DNA of 64,000 nt from Lingula anatina (Eukaryota; Brachiopoda; Lingulata; Lingulida; Lingulidae): contig NW_019773537.1 in assembly GCF_001039355.2 (NCBI RefSeq), forward strand, positions 326,853 through 390,852, in the 5' to 3' direction. This document shows positions 1 to 12,141 of the stretch, piece after piece. The notes beneath the pieces are model-generated. The model saw only the letters and a program-made list of their open reading frames with translations, was not told where the DNA came from and did not search any database. The translations under genes were made by a program, and so were the position numbers. The number at the start of each line of letters is the position of its first letter. The first letter of the stretch is position 1.

Positions 1-3000
1 CTAATATATCGTTTATGGTGGTTAACACTAAGGAGAAAACATCGAGACTTCCTTGAAGATTTATATTTGAGTTGGACTGAAATGTCTCCCTTAAACAAAT
101 GATAGAGAAAGTAAGTAAAACCCGTACTTTATTTTATATAAATATCATTTCTCATTAAACCAGGAAACTACCGTTATAATACATATCACACTTAATCATA
201 TTGAAACTGATTTGAGCAGTTTTATTTTCTTTGTCAATGTGTCATGGAAAATTATTCCCACACCATTGCCGACATCCCAATAATGTATCTTTACCAGTTA
301 TGCCTATACTTGACTTTCATTGCATAAATCATTGATGGGGGTGGGGGGGGGGGGGGGTACTCTTAGCTGTAGACTCAACCCTCCAACTTTACATTATTAA
401 AAAAAAAAGGGGGATTAATAGATATATAGTAATGACAGACATGAAAAATCAGTTTTAATAATGAAAGAATGAATAAATGAAAGACCAAATAATTAAAACC
501 TGTATTTTGTAAAATTATCTTTCAAAATTCCTTTAGTAGACCATAGTACTTTTTGAATCTGTCCCTAATTTAATTTGTATTTATTGGAAACAAATCATCT
601 TGCATTATATGGTTGCTCTTTTCCATGGCAGTAATAGTAAACACACAAGATACATTTCAAATACACCGTTAGTACTATAACATGAAAGTTACTGAATTGA
701 AAAAAAAAGTCCTATAAACTGTATACTGTACAGAGTCCACGCAATAATACAAGTATTTCAGTAGCAAACAACTCCTACCCTCTGTCAGGGTCAAAGATTG
801 ATTTTTTCACTCAATATTCACAGATTTGTCTCTGGCTAATTCATGATGTCTCTAACATAGAAGAAAAATGCACATAATTAATCGGCGGCCCTGGAAGAGG
901 GTACACAACTTAACTCCTGCTTTTAAAGCTGAACTTGGATATCTGTGTCACATTGCTGTGATTGATGTTAGTACTTTGATCACTGCATGGCTGAACTTGT
1001 TTGCTCACTTGTTTGAAAAGTGGGGCACATTGTAACTGAGATATGTTACCCATGGTAAATAGGTCTGTTACTGCAATACTGAAGATTATACAGACCCAGA
1101 TTGCTCAATCTATAACCATGTAATAGAGCTATTACTTGGATCTCTTAATGCTTGTTGTCGGTTATTGTGATATAGGTAAGTTCAGAGTTTTGATGAAATT
1201 GAGTTAAATTAAATTTGAAAATGTGAGGCAAAATACTTTAAAGGCATTAGATCTAGAAGGCCAGACGGAATGGACAGGTTTAGGTCTGTATATAGTGGTG
1301 TTTTTTTCACCCTGGGTAAATATCATTTGTTAATTAGTTACGGGTTGTTGTTTGATTGTTTTCAGTGACCATGCTTGTGTTTCTAGTATATGTTTTTGTT
1401 TAAACTTAATAGATTAAATCAATTTGCCTTGGAAAGTTGTGTGATTCTAATTTTTGAGTATGAATTCATTTCATCAGTTGTTTGTTATGTAGTTAATGTT
1501 ATTGTTGACATTTCTTTTTTATTGTTCTTTTTGTTAAAACTCAACCAGAATGTCTTTTATTTAATATTTAATAGTACATATTTTTAATTGCCTTTTATGC
1601 CATTTTTATGCCATTTCAAGACAGTGTCATAAGAGCATTATTATCATTATTATCATATTAAAATATGGCCTCCCTTTTACCATTTATTGCAACACGCTTT
1701 CTGCTCTGTTTGTTTCTGCACAGTTTGTACAAAGTGGTCTCCTGTTTCATAGCCTTTGAACACCATTTGATTTATAAATACATCCAGACTGTGGTTCAAC
1801 AAGGGAATCAATGGCTCTAAGGTCAAATGACCGATTTACCCTTGAAAGTTGAGAAATTTGATACTTGACGTCCCTTTGCTGCACAGAAGTTACGAAGTAA
1901 GATTACACTAAAAACTCAGCCTTGTAAACTTTTCTGTTTTCATTTCAAATAACCATTTGATTTCTATCCTTTGGGGAATGTTTTTGTTTTTTCTGTCTTT
2001 ATGTGTCTATACAGGAGAAACAAGGTTTATTATGAATAAGCTATTGGGTTTTAAATCCTTGGTTACCAATTAACACAGACACAGAAGGGATAAAAATTTT
2101 TACTGAAACTCTCAGACCAAAAAAAAAAATGAATTTTTATGTAACTGTGTAAGCCTTAATATTGTCTTGTTGGAAATCTCTAATCAGTCATTAAAATTTG
2201 TTCAAAAGAGATTCCCTTTTCCTGTTTCAAATGAAATGATTTTTTTTTTTTTTTGATAAAGAAAAGTAGACTTAAAGTTATCAGAATGACATCAAATACA
2301 ATTTGATCAGTTAAAGTATTGTGGTAGCTTTCTGTTGAAGTATATCTTGGTAATGGGAGAACATTAAGGTCTTTGTATCATTATATGTATGTAATAAGTC
2401 TCTATGTATTGAGTGAAACAGTCAATAGTTTTCTTGTAGCTCTATATATAGTTCCAATTGATGTTTTTATAGTTAATTGAAGTCGTGTAATGTTTTATTT
2501 CAAACCTACTAACTTAGCAAATGACACAGAGTTTTAAAGGATATTTATTGTAGGAATCAATATCAAACAAAACGAAGAGAAGTAAGCTCTGCGTCCCTAA
2601 CAACCACCTACTTTTAATCACGGGACGTACTTCCACAAATCAATTAGAATAAAAGCAAATATTTTTTATTCATCTGAAAAGTTGAAAATCATGAATAGAA
2701 CCTGCTGGAGTAATCTAGCAAATTAAATGACACAAGTTTGATGTAGATTAAGCAAATATGAGTGAACCACAATTTAAGCTAGCTCTTTATTCTTTCTGTA
2801 ATAATTAGGTACCAAAAGGTTATGAAAAAAATGTTGACACTGAATGCCATTCTTTGTTCATCTTCAGAATTCAGGTATTTGTAATAGATGTTTATTTTAC
2901 AAAGATGAACAGTTGATCAATATAAAAGTTCACAATTTATCAACAAAACTTACACTTTTTGCAAATGAGAAAGTGTTAGGTTTATTTTATGAAGAATCAT

Positions 3001-3758
3001 GAATGTAGTACGTAACCATGTAAGCATAAATTCTTCTTTTCCTTCACATACAATATAAGAACAATTTTTTCAGCTTTAGAAACAGTCACCAAATTTCTAT
3101 GGGGTTAAGATACAGTTTGTGATTAATATAAATATTATTCCCATTTTATAATGTGTAAAGGTTAGACACATAATAACAGGTAGCAACAAGAAAAATGTAT
3201 TCAGTAACTCTCTGTGTTTACTATATCACCATGATACCTGTACCTGTAATTTGCTTAATTCAGTAAATAACATACCTGTCACCGCGACCTGGGGGGCTAC
3301 AGTAACTACCTTTAATAACTTCATCAGAATTTGTAATCATTAAAAATTACTTCATTAAAAAATACCATAGGGATTTTTATGTTTTTCGTGCTTTAAATTA
3401 GGTTTTAATGTGTCGAAAGTTTCTCTTTTATAAAGTGGAAAATTTGTTTATGATAAGTATCTTTAATTTGGTAGAAATTGCAATTGAAAGTAATTGAATG
3501 GCCAATGCTGGACGTTGCAACTTCGGTCACGGGTGGGGTGAAGTGAAACGTAATGTATTGTGCAATGGCATGCACTCTTTGTTTATATTTTTCTTTTGCT
3601 TTGTACAAGTCCATGTTCCTTGTGCCCCTTACCCTGACCACTTTTCCCATAAAATCACTTCAAACTTAAACAGGAGAAGATCGAAGTGGGCAAAAGTATA
3701 TCTCTCAAGAAAAAGTGTCCATTTTCATTGTCAAAATGTTTGTCTATTCTTTTTCCAG
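1..3758. other. No supportable gene; AT-rich flank
   Basis: I found no open frame with codon character and good splice sites in this stretch. It holds an impure poly-G run (337-358), short poly-A and poly-T runs, and AT-rich sequence. Unrecognised 5' exons or the promoter of the plus-strand gene at 4.4-10.7 kb could lie here. A good donor-like site (TAG|GTAAGT) near 1175 has no convincing open exon before it. Confidence 0.5.
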
Positions 3759-3806
3759 AATCTCAGAATATCTAAGATGTAGACCACGTTCCAGTGTTAG
3801 CATTAG
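3759..3806 (+). CDS. Candidate small upstream exon of the plus-strand gene
   Basis: A pyrimidine-rich acceptor (TTTTTCCAG) and a near-perfect donor (AG|GTAAGT) bracket 48 bases. Only one frame is open (start with 1 base, end with 2). It would join the 6321 exon in phase, reading ...SVSI-R-HQTIPEY. It does not join the 4424 exon in phase. It may therefore be an alternative exon, a 5' UTR exon, or a chance pair of splice sites. Transcript evidence is needed to decide. Confidence 0.3.
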
Positions 3807-3836
3807 GTAAGTTGGTTTCTTTCAATCAATACTTAA

Positions 3837-4003
3837 CAGGGGCGGATTTAGGCAGTCTTCTGGGTCTTCCGGAAGACGGTCAGATATTAAGTTTACATTG
3901 ATGGGTATCTAATTTTTTCTGTCGGAAGACGGTCGAAAATGAAGGGTGAATCAACAAAGATAATTTGGAAGACTGTCAGAAAATATCTTTGGGTCCGCCC
4001 CTG
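3837..4003. mobile_element. 167-bp MITE with 10-bp terminal inverted repeats
   Basis: The element starts CAGGGGCGGA and ends with its exact reverse complement TCCGCCCCTG. Both sides carry the five bases CTTAA (3832-3836 and 4004-4008), a likely target-site duplication. Internally the motif GGAAGACnGTC occurs three times. It has no coding capacity. CAGGGG-type ends are common in hAT-derived elements, but hAT elements normally make 8-bp duplications, so the superfamily is open. Confidence 0.75.
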
Positions 4004-4423
4004 CTTAATAAGTATTTTAAGTAATGCTCTAATCTTATTCAGAATGATTATAATTGAATTTTATAAAATGTTTGAATGCATAACCCTATAATTTAAAAAA
4101 ACAAAAATTAAATTTATAATGTACTGTAAAATGTTATGTTATTATTACCACAGGTATGATACAAAATAGTTTCTGATTTGTTAAGTTATACAGTTTCTTT
4201 GTGCCAGATTAGACCATGCTCAAAGGAACATATTACCTTTAATCTCTCTGTTAGCTTATATTTAAACAATTCATCAGCTGTTCTAGAATTTGCACCTGTT
4301 ACTCCATAGTCACACGACAATATATCTACCACAGATTGTGTTGTGTCTTATTTAGTTGAGTGATTTTGGCTTAATTTCCATTAAAATTTGAACAAAATAA
4401 GGAAGTATTACATATACATGCAG

Positions 4424-4571
4424 ACCTTACATTAACTAAGAAGTTAGCTACAGTGCTTAAACTTTGTCAGAAGAGAAAAAGACTGGAGTTTCTGATGCAG
4501 AACAACTTATCTTACAAAATGAGAGAAAGAAAAATGTCTCAGTTGGATAAGGTTTATTTAAAGACATTGAG
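4424..4571 (+). CDS. Probable exon of the plus-strand uncharacterised gene
   Basis: Acceptor ACATGCAG and donor AG|GTAAAT bracket 148 bases that stay open in one frame (2-base start, 2-base end). They encode a basic, helix-prone peptide (KKLATVLKLCQKRKRLEF...). The 2-base end joins the 1-base start of the 6321 exon and reads ...VYLKTLR-HQTIPEYQ. An in-frame ATG lies mid-exon (reading MQNNLSYK), so translation could start here if upstream exons are non-coding. The frame is also open upstream of that ATG, so the gene may extend further left. Confidence 0.5.
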
Positions 4572-7500
4572 GTAAATAACTCTGGTAATACATGGAATTT
4601 TAATTGCATTAATTAAAATTATCTGGCTGTTATTTTATTTTATTTTTCTTTGAAAGATATTTTATTTGAAGTTGTTTTTGTATTATTTCTTTTTGACATT
4701 CAGTTAATATTTATAGGTAGATTTTTTTTTTTGTAATTCTGATCACATTATTGAAGCTGGATAGAAATCAAAAAAATTCTGTTCCCATTGTGAGCTTTGT
4801 ACACCATGTAATGGCATCATTTCTACACTATTAATCTCCAAAGTTACAGGTTGCAGGTTACTGTATTAAATCAAAGATCTTTTATTCTAAAGCCACTTAA
4901 CTATTGACCTCAGGTTGGTGAAAGGACTAAATGAATTCATTATTACGCCCCTGATTTCATTTGATCTTTTGCACTGATCAATAATGGATGAAAAAATTGT
5001 TACATGTGTTTGGTCCAGAACAAAGAGTTTTTCACAGTGTTTTTTTTTTCAAAGGATATATGCAACAATCAGTAATTGAAATGAAATTAAATGAAATGGG
5101 TTTTTATTATTTCATTCTTTTGTACTTTATACGGAAATGAGAGAAATAGAGGAAATGCTCACGTCAATAAAAGTAATGTAGGGAATTAGGGAAGCTTTTG
5201 TGTAATAGTGTCTCATGAAAGGCTGACAAAAAAGGACATCTACAGGTTTTCAAACAGGATTTATATCATTTTTCTAATATTATTCTCTGGTAAAAAAAGG
5301 ATTCGACTCACTGTAAAATCCACATGAATTAGATGAAGACAATTGAGGAACATTCTGTGGACAAAAACAAGTATTGAACTGATTTCTCAATATCATCTTA
5401 TCAAATTTTCATTTTTATGATACTGCTAGTATGATAATTATATTCAGTGCATTATTTGAAAACATGAGAGAAAGGTGAGCTGATATCTTTTAATTTGTGA
5501 TGACATGATAGAAACAGACTAAGAGTTTACACCAAGCAAGGTTAGTCGTGGTTTTTTTGCACCAAATGGGATTACTTAAAATCATGTTTCTCTTAGCATT
5601 TACATAAGTCGGGAGCATTAAAATTATTTAAAGTCAAACTATTATGTTTTTTGCCCTCGGGTTGCATAGGAGTATTAAAATTATTTAAAGTCAAACTATT
5701 ATATTTTTTGCCCTCAGCTTACACTTAAGATTTTTTTCACAAATTGACAACATCTTTCATATATAGTACTAGTTTTGTTTACACGAGTGCCATGTACACA
5801 ATGTTATCAGTGATATCAATTTAATTTAACTTCACTCTAGAATTAATGACCCACCAATAAATAGTGTTACTATTGACTTTAGATAGTGTCATGGATGAAG
5901 TGAATAAGAAAATAATGTGTCTTAGTGTGCAGTTTTCTTTAGCCATTCAATTTGGAAGATGCTCAAGTTGTATTTAAGAAATTAATTGCTTACTTAGTAG
6001 ATAAGGCCTTGTATTAAATGTATTGCCATTTAAAACACTTACTGAAGTGAAGTATTAGATCATATTGAATACTCTCCCTGAACAGATGTCTAGGGTACTG
6101 TTTATAACCATCTTAACTAGCTACATATGTACATTACAGTAGTAATATTTTTGGACTTGGTTTATTACAATGAAAACTTAATTTAGTGATTAATTTTAAA
6201 AATACAGAAAGGTATGAAATTAACCTAAAGACTGTATTAATTATTCTTACATAAGAATTGGTTATTAAAATAGAGAGATATAACAAAATCGTTTTCAATT
6301 TGAATAACTTGTGTTTTCAGGCACCAAACAATTCCAGAATACCAAGAATCCAGTGACATGGAAGAAGAAATTACAGAAATAGAACAAGAAGGCAAAGAGG
6401 AGGAAGGGGAGGTTATGGAAGAAGAAAAAGAGAAACCTCCAGTCAGGAAAATTTCCATAAATATGAACGACTTAGCCGACCATGATTTAGGGATTTATAA
6501 TGATGATGAAGATGGTCCTGATTTGACTGATACAGAAGATGAAGATGCCAAAGATGATGGTGAAGAAGGCAAGGAAAAGACTACTGGTGCTGAAGCTGAA
6601 TCAAATATTAAAGATGATGCAGAAGATGCCGTGGGGGCTGAAGACAAAAAAGTACAGGAAAATATGCAATCTATGAACATCACGCAGGATACAGAACCAG
6701 ATTTTGATAGTAAAAAATTTGAGGTAGAAATCTCAAAAAAAGTTGAGGAAGATGACTTTGATGCTGTCTTCCCAGAAGCCCCTGGGGATGGCAGTCTCCA
6801 TGACAACAATGACAATTCTGCTGATGATGAGTCTGCAATTATGCATTCAGCTTTACGAGCAACAACCAATACCCCTGCTGATGTTTGGGATGAAGTGCAA
6901 CAAAGTGAAGCAAGACAATCAAGGTAAAATTTTATGAGTGTTTATAATCATTGCTACAAGTCTTTGAATTTACATTTGGAAAAGAAAAAGGGCAAATGTA
7001 TAAACAGAAGGGTTTTATTTTTAAAAAATGATTAACGACAGGAATTACGTCTGGTAGTAACAGCCATAATGGTGTGGTTAAGTATAAGATAAGGATATGC
7101 TTATCATGTCTACCTTGTACTATACTGCCCTCTGGTGTGAACCACACAGACTGCTTTCACACCTGTATCCAAGTTGTTAGTGCTGCCATCTTAAGGCATA
7201 TTATGCCAGCCTCCTGTGTAGTTTTTATGTTTTCAGTCATAACTCTGTGTAATTCTGCAAAATTTGGCTCAAGCAAGGTATTATCATTCTTCCTAATTTG
7301 TAGTCTTAACAATCTGAAAAGTTTGCCAACAAAGAATGAATTCAGATCAAAGTGTCCATGAAAATTGCATTGAAAGTGCATTCAGGCCACCAAACAATAC
7401 TAAACACCTATGTTGTAAGAGGTGGTTGTAATTGGGTCATTTTATAAAAAGTCAGCAATATGCAGGTGTCATGTTTATTTAATCAATCGGGAATTGTATT

Positions 7501-10500
7501 ATTATATTGAACTCTGCATCCCTGGTTGGGTGATCACTGAAAGGTATCCCAGCAAATTTACAATAAGAGATGAAAAGATCAGCAGTCGGCGTGAAGTCTG
7601 GTATTGTTTCCTTTCCAAGCTAGAGAGTCTCTTTTCGTAATCGCATACAACATTTGCAAAACCTTGAAAATAAAGGTCATCCAGTTTCAACCTGTTCTTG
7701 CTCTGCTTATTGATGTCTTATAATCAAAATGCAGATTAAAACGTGTAAAGATTTGGTATCCAGTTGCAAGTTTATGTGGTGCCCTAGAGGGACCCGTGGA
7801 CTCAGTAGGCGACTGTTATAATATTTTGTCTGAGGATATTTTTTGCTGAATTTCTCACAATGGAGGGCATAACTCAAAGTAAGACATTTATATTTTTATA
7901 GATCATATTTCTTTAAAAATATATATTGAAAACTAATATTTAGTATTTAATTTTATGTATAAAGTAAGTCTGAGTAAGTAGATTAAAACCTAAAATGCAG
8001 TGCCATGTGGAAACCATTTGTACAGTGGCGGCCAGGTTGTCATCAGAAATTTTAGCATTTGAGACATTGTAAATAGAAACTTACATTTTATTACACGTCA
8101 AATTTTTTAAATGGAAATTTTTCCCCATTATGAATACTGACAGACACATACAGAAGAATTCTGCTCACCATTTTTGATTTCTTGTTTTTTAGTCATTTTT
8201 TGTCATAAATAAGTTCCCATCTTCTCTTATTCTATCAGACTAGAATTAAAAAATGGTCTGTAAGACTAACAGTATAATTTTCAAGCAGTTAAATGTCTAG
8301 AAATGCCTACAACCATGTCAGTTCAAGTTGGTTTATACCTAGATCAATGTTATGTTGGCAGATGAATGGGTTTGAAAACAATTAGTCTAAGATCAAAAGT
8401 CACTGAAGCAAAATGTAATCGATATTAACTAAAAACTTGGTTGGTTTGATTATAAGGTTGAATTTATATAACCCCTGGCTTTAATGGACATGTTTTAATA
8501 TTTTTTTTCTGTTAAACAACACAAACATACAAACATAAGTAGTTTTGATTCTTGTGTATGCATGTAGTTTGTTCACTGACATAGCATAAAAACAGATAAA
8601 ACAATTTGTAGATTTAGGTAATTAAATCTCTCACAAATTGTAAAGTGTACCAAAAAGGGCACCCTGCCTAAACATATCCAGTGCCTAGTCAGTATTTGCC
8701 AGGGACCCAATCAAAACACCATGGGCTAATTAATGGCCTCTTAGGATATACACACGAAGCTTAACAGCCATCTCATTGGTTAGACTGTATTTGTCAAGTC
8801 AACATATTCACTGCTGTGCCTGTTAAGTTTGTGAAGTCAAGTAACTCACTGTTGTACCAATAATATCGTGTTGACTTTTCTAAACATCATGGAAGTTAAG
8901 GGAGAGAGCAGGGTGGTTACTAGGATGACAAAAGTCAACTTCTGTTAAGCTGTATATTTGAGAATGATCGGACTGGATTCAGAAATGATTTTTAAAAGAC
9001 AGGATATATTCTTTAAGGCGATTTATAATCTGTCATGAAAATGGAACAACGGTTAGTACATTTTTGGGGTTGGAAGTATTAGTGTGATTTTTAGACAAAT
9101 GCTGCAAAATGCAGAGCAAATATAATGTTAAGTTTCATGAGTGTATTTAATGCATATGCTTTCATATTGGAATATTTTCTAGCAATGAACACGTCTTATT
9201 TCACAGGCTGTAGGACACCTTTCTAGTCCTGAAGATTGTTGATTTAGAAAACAGTTTTTAGATGCTTTGTGACTTAAGTTTGCTTATGATTTTGAAGAGA
9301 ATATTAAGAGGAGACATGCATATAGCTGCACAAAATCTATAAAGTGACAATCCATGAATTAGATTAAAGAAAGAAATTAATAATAATATATTAATGCAGC
9401 ACACAAATATAATGTTTTTCATCAAATTTCAGAGCCACAACCAGTTGTGCTCCACACTTCCGTGAGAGGTACTATAATCGTGCCATGTCTTTAATGACCA
9501 CTCGATGCTCCACAAGTCAACGCAGAAGAGTAAAAACGCCATTATTGTCAATAAAGAACCCCCCGTCTGGGTCACCTGTGTACGCCAAAGTTTTTTATGT
9601 TGAACAGAACAGGCCTTCACCCATGGAACCTCTAAAAGTAAGGGCCACAAATACTGATGTTATTCATGATTTTTTGACACAATATTAAATGTAATTTAAA
9701 ATTTCAAAGACAAAGCAGTAAATATCTGTATTGGGTTTGACAATTCTTAATTTTTTAAGACATTGCTTTTAAAACAATTTATTGATGCCAGAATTTCATC
9801 TGGATGATTTTGTGAAAATCTGTGAATGCATTAAGTCATTGTGATATCATTGTATTTCAGGCTTGGAGAGGCTACAACGGCAATGTCTACTTTGAACCAA
9901 TTGGAATCAGTGCCACCAAACCTGTGCCAAAGTCCAGGAAAACACCTTCTTTGGACAATTGCAGTGATATACTGCGGAAAGCAATGCAATCTCGTGCATC
10001 AAGTCGATTAAGTCAGGGACAGAGAGACAGCGAATCAGATGAGGGGAAAACAAATCCTATGACACCTAGCCAAAAATCCAAAGGTTCTAAATATGGGCAC
10101 CTATACGTGGGCCCTACATGTGCTGTATTAGACAAGAATTCAGTGTTGAATAGGTACAATGCTACTTTACCAGAAGAAGTGGCTTTATTAGCCAGTATGG
10201 AATCTACAGGGAGTCTAAAAGTCGACGAACCTGGGATTCTGGAACAGCACAAAGATCATATATTAAAGAAAAAGTACGTACAAAAAAGGGACAAAATTTG
10301 CAAGGGATCCGTTGCACACAGGATATACTTAGAGAAGAGGAACCTTCCAGATGTGGAGTATAGTGGGTATCATTCAAATGCTCACACACATCCGTCGCAA
10401 AATCTACGTGCACAAACAGCACACTCTGGAAGCAGTCTGCGATTGCCAAGTCGTAACAGTCCAGAGGGGTACCATGCATTTATACCCTCACAGGAACTTC

Positions 10501-10655
10501 AGTTGCCGCCATTAGATCACTTACAAGCAACCTTACGCCATTATGACGGTGCTCCCAATAATTTAGTGCATGTGCGTGTACCCGCATTTGATAGACCAAA
10601 TATGAGGAATAGTTCAGTAAAATCTGCCTATAAAGGTTATGTTAAGTTTGCATAA
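4424..10655 (+). CDS. Uncharacterised acidic protein gene (3' part, four exons)
   Basis: Exons 4424-4571 (probable), 6321-6923, 9433-9637 and 9861-10655 join in phase and end at TAA 10653-10655, giving about 580 residues. I do not recognise the protein. Visible parts in order are a basic helical segment; a strongly acidic Glu/Asp-rich segment; a segment rich in Ser, Thr and Asp; and a C-terminal half rich in Ser, Pro, His and Asn that looks mostly disordered. There is no signal peptide, membrane segment or known catalytic motif. Its 3' end faces the 3' end of DYNC2H1 about 3 kb away, so the two genes are convergent. The true 5' end is not established. A nuclear or scaffold role would be a guess from composition only. 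Confidence 0.7.
5617..5720. repeat. Direct repeat, two copies 57 bp apart
   Basis: Two near-identical copies of about 45 bp, starting ATTAAAATTATTTAAAGTCA at 5617 and again at 5674, and both running through TTTTTTGCCCTC. They lie in the intron before the 6321 exon. No coding or transposon signature is visible. Confidence 0.8.
6321..6923 (+). CDS. Acidic-domain exon of the uncharacterised gene
   Basis: Acceptor TGTTTTCAG and donor TCAAG|GTAAAA bound 603 bases that are open throughout (1-base start, 2-base end). The product is dominated by Glu and Asp runs, then a Ser/Asn/Asp-rich stretch, ending ...WDEVQQSEARQS. An ATG at 6358 begins a long open frame, but it is probably internal: the frame runs on upstream to the splice acceptor, and upstream exons join in phase. 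Such charged composition matches many unrelated proteins and says little about function. Confidence 0.85.
6924..9432. other. 2.5-kb intron of the plus-strand gene
   Basis: The donor at 6924 and acceptor TTTCAG before 9433 are well formed. On the opposite strand two short open frames (7157-7381 and 7502-7690) have mixed, protein-like composition but no motif I recognise, no splice support and no link to each other. They may be remnants of an inserted element. Nothing else stands out. Confidence 0.6.
9433..9637 (+). CDS. Internal exon of the uncharacterised gene
   Basis: 205 bases with a 1-base start and a 0 end. They complete an Arg codon with the previous exon and read RATTSCAPHFRERYYNRA..., continuing through a basic SQRRRVK patch to ...PMEPLK. 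The donor is AAA|GTAAGG. Phase agreement on both sides makes this a firm exon although it matches no domain I know. Confidence 0.85.
9861..10655 (+). CDS. Terminal coding exon of the uncharacterised gene
   Basis: Acceptor TATTTCAG, phase 0, 264 codons then TAA at 10653-10655. The segment starts AWRGYNGNVYFEPIG, is rich in Ser, Lys and Pro, and has a possible conserved core around GPTCAVLDKNSVLNRYNATL with a Lys/Arg-rich helix after it. The frame is also open for 13 codons upstream of the acceptor, but the splice site and the previous exon's phase fix the start at 9861. Confidence 0.85.
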   Translation, partial: AWRGYNGNVYFEPIGISATKPVPKSRKTPSLDNCSDILRKAMQSRASSRLSQGQRDSESDEGKTNPMTPSQKSKGSKYGHLYVGPTCAVLDKNSVLNRYNATLPEEVALLASMESTGSLKVDEPGILEQHKDHILKKKYVQKRDKICKGSVAHRIYLEKRNLPDVEYSGYHSNAHTHPSQNLRAQTAHSGSSLRLPSRNSPEGYHAFIPSQELQLPPLDHLQATLRHYDGAPNNLVHVRVPAFDRPNMRNSSVKSAYKGYVKFA

Positions 10656-12135
10656 GTATGCATAGGCACAACAGCTAAGGACTAGTACATTTTTATATTG
10701 TACGATTTTCTCCAGGAAAGTCTCTTGAAGTATTTCAAAATGCCTCTTTATTCCAAATTTGTTTATGATTTAAAAGTTTTATATTATGCAGTTACTTTTC
10801 ATGGAAAGGATTCAGTTCAATTCAAAATTAAGTCACTTTTCCCAATGTTAGGTAGGGTTTTTTAGGAGTTATAAGCAAAACATTGTTTTGGGAGAAATTA
10901 CTATTTCATTTTGTTCAGATCAAGTGAGAAATTACCAGTATTCATCTTCATGAATGCATACATTATTCTTCACACTTCATAATTAGTCTAGGTTGTCTCT
11001 GTTATGTATACTTCTTTCATCAAATCACCAAGAGGACCTAAAGGCTAGTTTTGCACAAAGTATCAAATACCAATTTTTGGCTCAAAAAATTTGTTAAAAG
11101 TAATGCTAGCTGGACTCAAACTAGTTGATACATTAGTTGTCAGCTATTTGATCATACTTTTTGAGTTGGAGTAGAAATTGTAAAATGTTTAAGATGTACT
11201 ATTCTTTTGCTTCACAAATTAGACAGATTGATTATACTATTAAGTTCTTATAAATTATGCCAGACATACGCTCAGAGTTAGCCATTATTAGAATGTAACT
11301 TTCTAGAATGTTAATTATGTTTCCTCTTTAAAAGAGATCAGCTGGAATTTGCATTTCAATCTTAAATTCAGACACATACAATACTGGGAAGTTTCTGCTG
11401 ATTGTTGTGTAAATATTGAACACAAGTATAAACAAGCATAGTGTTACTGGAGGCCTGTGTCTAGAGGAGTGTTCTCTGGGTCCAAAATCCAAATTAAAGT
11501 TTATATCCAGTGTTTGCCTCTTAGGAAAATTAGTTGCTGGACCGAAAATTCAGCCATCTTGAAAAGTATCTGGCTCGAATGTCTGACGGGTATGAAAACT
11601 TCTCAGCCCTTTCGAAAGTTGTCGTCCCTTCTAACACTGTTTATATCAGCTTGAAATAAGAATGTGATTTTACAATTTACTCACAATGAATCTTTACACA
11701 TAATTATTACTTTTTTTACAATTAAAGCAACAAGAAAAAAAAAGAGAAGGGTTTCTTATTTTATTGAAAATGTCTTGTTTTATTCATAGCCCCGACTCTC
11801 ACTCGATCAAATTTATATCTATATGTGCATTTGTTTAGAACTGAAGTATTGGCTGCACATTTAGTTGTTTTTGAAATTTAAAAAAATGTATATTAAATGT
11901 TATCATCAAATTATCATCTCCATATAAAATCACTGGTGCTTCAGTGTTGGTAGTGTATTGTTCTTGTAAACCTTTTTCATGACATCATTATAATTTATAT
12001 TTACTATCATATTCATTTCACAGAGTTTAGTAGTCATAATACCAAAGTATATACATAAACATGTATTATACACTAAATGCATTCCTGTAATTTAATGTAT
12101 TAAAATGTGAATGCATGCATGCATCTGATGACATG

Positions 12136-12141
12136 AATAAA
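12136..12141 (+). terminator. Possible polyadenylation signal AATAAA
   Basis: This is a clear AATAAA on the plus strand downstream of the stop at 10655. It would give a 3' UTR of about 1.5 kb. A variant ATTAAA near 11722 is an alternative. No cleavage-site evidence exists in the sequence. Confidence 0.35.

Noticed and set aside
3498-3782. 94-residue plus-strand open frame near the candidate first exon
   Set aside because: It has low-complexity Phe-rich composition, overlaps an opposite frame of similar length and does not stay open to the donor at 3806.
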